Assembly: GCF_004006535.1 (NCBI RefSeq)
Contig: NZ_RLIH01000003.1
Location: 1 to 64,000 of the forward strand
Length of the DNA: 64,000 nucleotides
Direction: 5' to 3'
Source of the DNA: Anaerosphaera multitolerans
Lineage (GTDB): Bacteria; Bacillota; Clostridia; Tissierellales; Peptoniphilaceae
Part shown: one piece after another, positions 62,764 to 64,000 of the stretch
Layout: each line of letters starts with the position of its first letter
How positions within the stretch are numbered: the stretch's first letter is position 1
The notes under the pieces: model-generated
What the model was told of the DNA's origin: nothing
Databases searched by the model: none
What the model saw: only the letters and a program-made list of their open reading frames with translations
Translations under genes and position numbers: made by a program

Positions 62764-63992
62764 ACGCTTTCACTTTTTCTCCTAATCATATAACCCGATT
62801 TAACTTCATTGTCTACTTTTATTTTAAAAATTTGCTGAGCATGATTTGCCACATCTAAATCATTACCCTCATCATCAACCATATAATATAATTTTTGTTC
62901 AAAATGTTCAATGGAAGGTCCAAATATTTCCACTAATTCATCTTTGAAAATTCTATTTCTCTGTTCAACAGTTGCAATTTTAGATTTTGGATCGTAATCT
63001 AAAACCAAACCTACAAAATCATAACCTCTAATATAGGAATTTGTCTTATAAACTTGAGAATCCTCATTTGCCTTACCAAAATAAAATCCGGTTGTAAAAT
63101 CTCTGTGACTTACCTTTTTTATTTCCTCCATTAAATATGGATTAAATTTATATTCACCCGGATTTTTGTAATAATCATCTATGGCCATTCTATAAGATCG
63201 AATTACAGTGGCCAAGTAATACTCGCTTTTAACTCTTCCTTCAATTTTTAAACTTTGAATTCCCGCTTTTATTAATTCATCTAAATGTTCAATAATACAT
63301 AAGTCCTTAGAGTTCATAATAAAAGTTCCTTCTTCATGTTCCTCTATTGGAAAATACTCCCCAGGTCTTTTTTCCTCAACTAAATAATACTTATATCTGC
63401 AAGGTTGGGCACAATCACCCATATTTGCATCTCTTCCGGTCATATAATTAGATAAAAGACATCTTCCGGAGTATGACATACACATTGCTCCATGACCAAA
63501 GGTTTCTATTTCAATAGTGCCTTTTGTGTCATTAATTATACTTTTTATTTCATCTAAGGATAACTCTCTTGCAAGAACTACTCTTTTAGCTCCCATTTTA
63601 CTCCAAAATTGTACTGTAGATGTGTTTGTTACAGAGCCTTGCGTTGAGATGTGTATATCCATTTCAGGACAAGTTTCTTTCACTTTCATAAACATACCCG
63701 GATCTGCAACTATTAGAGCATCTACGCCTATATCGTATAATTTTCTTACATAGTCTTCAACGCCGATAATATCCTTATTATGTGGAATTATATTTAAAGT
63801 TACGTGAACTTTTTTTCCTCTACTGTGAGCATATAAGATTCCTTCCTCTATTTCATCCATAGAGAAGTTTTTAGATGCTTTTCTTAATCCAAAACTTTCT
63901 CCACCTAAATAGACAGCATCTGCACCATAGTCAATTGCTGTCTTTAATTTATTTAAATCTCCGGCTGGAGCTAATAGTTCAATTTTTTTCAT
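62760..63992 (-). CDS. trhP: U32-family protein, TrhP-like (tRNA hydroxylation)
   Basis: A 410-residue protein of the U32 family, formerly called collagenase-like peptidase. The core has [26 protein letters not shown] (in part), the signature [18 protein letters not shown], then [21 protein letters not shown], supplying four cysteines for an Fe-S cluster. Its length, C-terminal domain and place before udk equal YrrO/TrhP2 of Bacillus, which hydroxylates uridine 34 of tRNA from prephenate. The RBS lies at the window edge. Confidence 0.85.
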   Translation of the reverse strand: MKKIELLAPAGDLNKLKTAIDYGADAVYLGGESFGLRKASKNFSMDEIEEGILYAHSRGKKVHVTLNIIPHNKDIIGVEDYVRKLYDIGVDALIVADPGMFMKVKETCPEMDIHISTQGSVTNTSTVQFWSKMGAKRVVLARELSLDEIKSIINDTKGTIEIETFGHGAMCMSYSGRCLLSNYMTGRDANMGDCAQPCRYKYYLVEEKRPGEYFPIEEHEEGTFIMNSKDLCIIEHLDELIKAGIQSLKIEGRVKSEYYLATVIRSYRMAIDDYYKNPGEYKFNPYLMEEIKKVSHRDFTTGFYFGKANEDSQVYKTNSYIRGYDFVGLVLDYDPKSKIATVEQRNRIFKDELVEIFGPSIEHFEQKLYYMVDDEGNDLDVANHAQQIFKIKVDNEVKSGYMIRRKSESV

Positions 63993-64000
63993 TAATTGCT

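Overview
The window is a contiguous piece of chromosome from a low-GC (roughly 30% by eye), strictly anaerobic Bacillota. Pyruvate:ferredoxin oxidoreductase, rubrerythrin, a flavodoxin under a Fur-like site, T-box control, a glmS ribozyme, spoVG, hprK, sepF and RqcH all point to the Clostridia/Tissierellia side of the phylum. Peptidase-rich content (PepD, an M24 aminopeptidase, a U32 protein), the tryptophan transporter and the lack of sugar operons suggest an amino-acid-fermenting relative of Peptoniphilus or another Peptoniphilaceae member; that placement is inference. I see no tRNA or rRNA genes, insertion sequences, prophage or CRISPR array. Coding density is high and most genes lie on the minus strand.

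Region by region: 1-870 holds trpP behind a complete T-box leader with a strong promoter. 871-3174 holds a COG2509 flavoprotein and an MTAP-like phosphorylase. 3183-10671 is a minus-strand housekeeping run (rluD-like, lspA, ylmH, sepF, yggS, an HlyD-like membrane protein, gpsA, plsY, der). 10792-12013 is a two-gene ThrE-type exporter facing nifJ across an 18-bp-stem terminator. 12109-20281 holds nifJ, hprK, uvrC and an aminopeptidase P. 20306-22064 is a flavodoxin/DUF3793 pair divergent from an AraC regulator, with a Fur-box-like sequence between them. 22148-30883 holds spoVG, murC, a tightly overlapping operon of little-known genes (His-rich DUF1292, Bcp, radical SAM, P-loop protein, an untracked 27-residue membrane peptide, a conserved unknown), pepD, an RSH-like protein, a cytoplasmic parvulin and a cold shock protein.

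31044-33123 holds an acyl-ACP thioesterase and the most striking locus: a full glmS ribozyme directly in front of a GlmS that has both sugar-isomerase domains but no glutaminase domain. 33140-40219 has two two-component systems, one packaged with a BcrA-type ABC transporter. 40373-42973 has rqcH, yerC and purE.

43153-53211 is a nine-gene minus-strand catabolic operon, divergent from a LysR regulator: acylating aldehyde dehydrogenase, ThDP enzyme, TRAP transporter DctQ-DctM-DctP, AroE-like dehydrogenase, Gfo/Idh/MocA oxidoreductase, TIM-barrel isomerase/dehydratase and an HMG-CoA-lyase-like enzyme, closed by a terminator. It looks like a complete uptake-to-acyl-CoA pathway for a hydroxylated carboxylate, perhaps a cyclic polyol acid. 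I cannot name its substrate.

54519-63992 returns to core genes: rubrerythrin, prfA-prmC-DUF1385-rpmE, a DUF4342 protein, ktrAB, the infC-rpmI-rplT operon (infC starting at AUU behind an L20-type leader), udk and a U32/TrhP protein. Many start codons were moved inward from the longest reading frame because a clear ribosome binding site lies directly upstream of the internal start; infC was extended outward.
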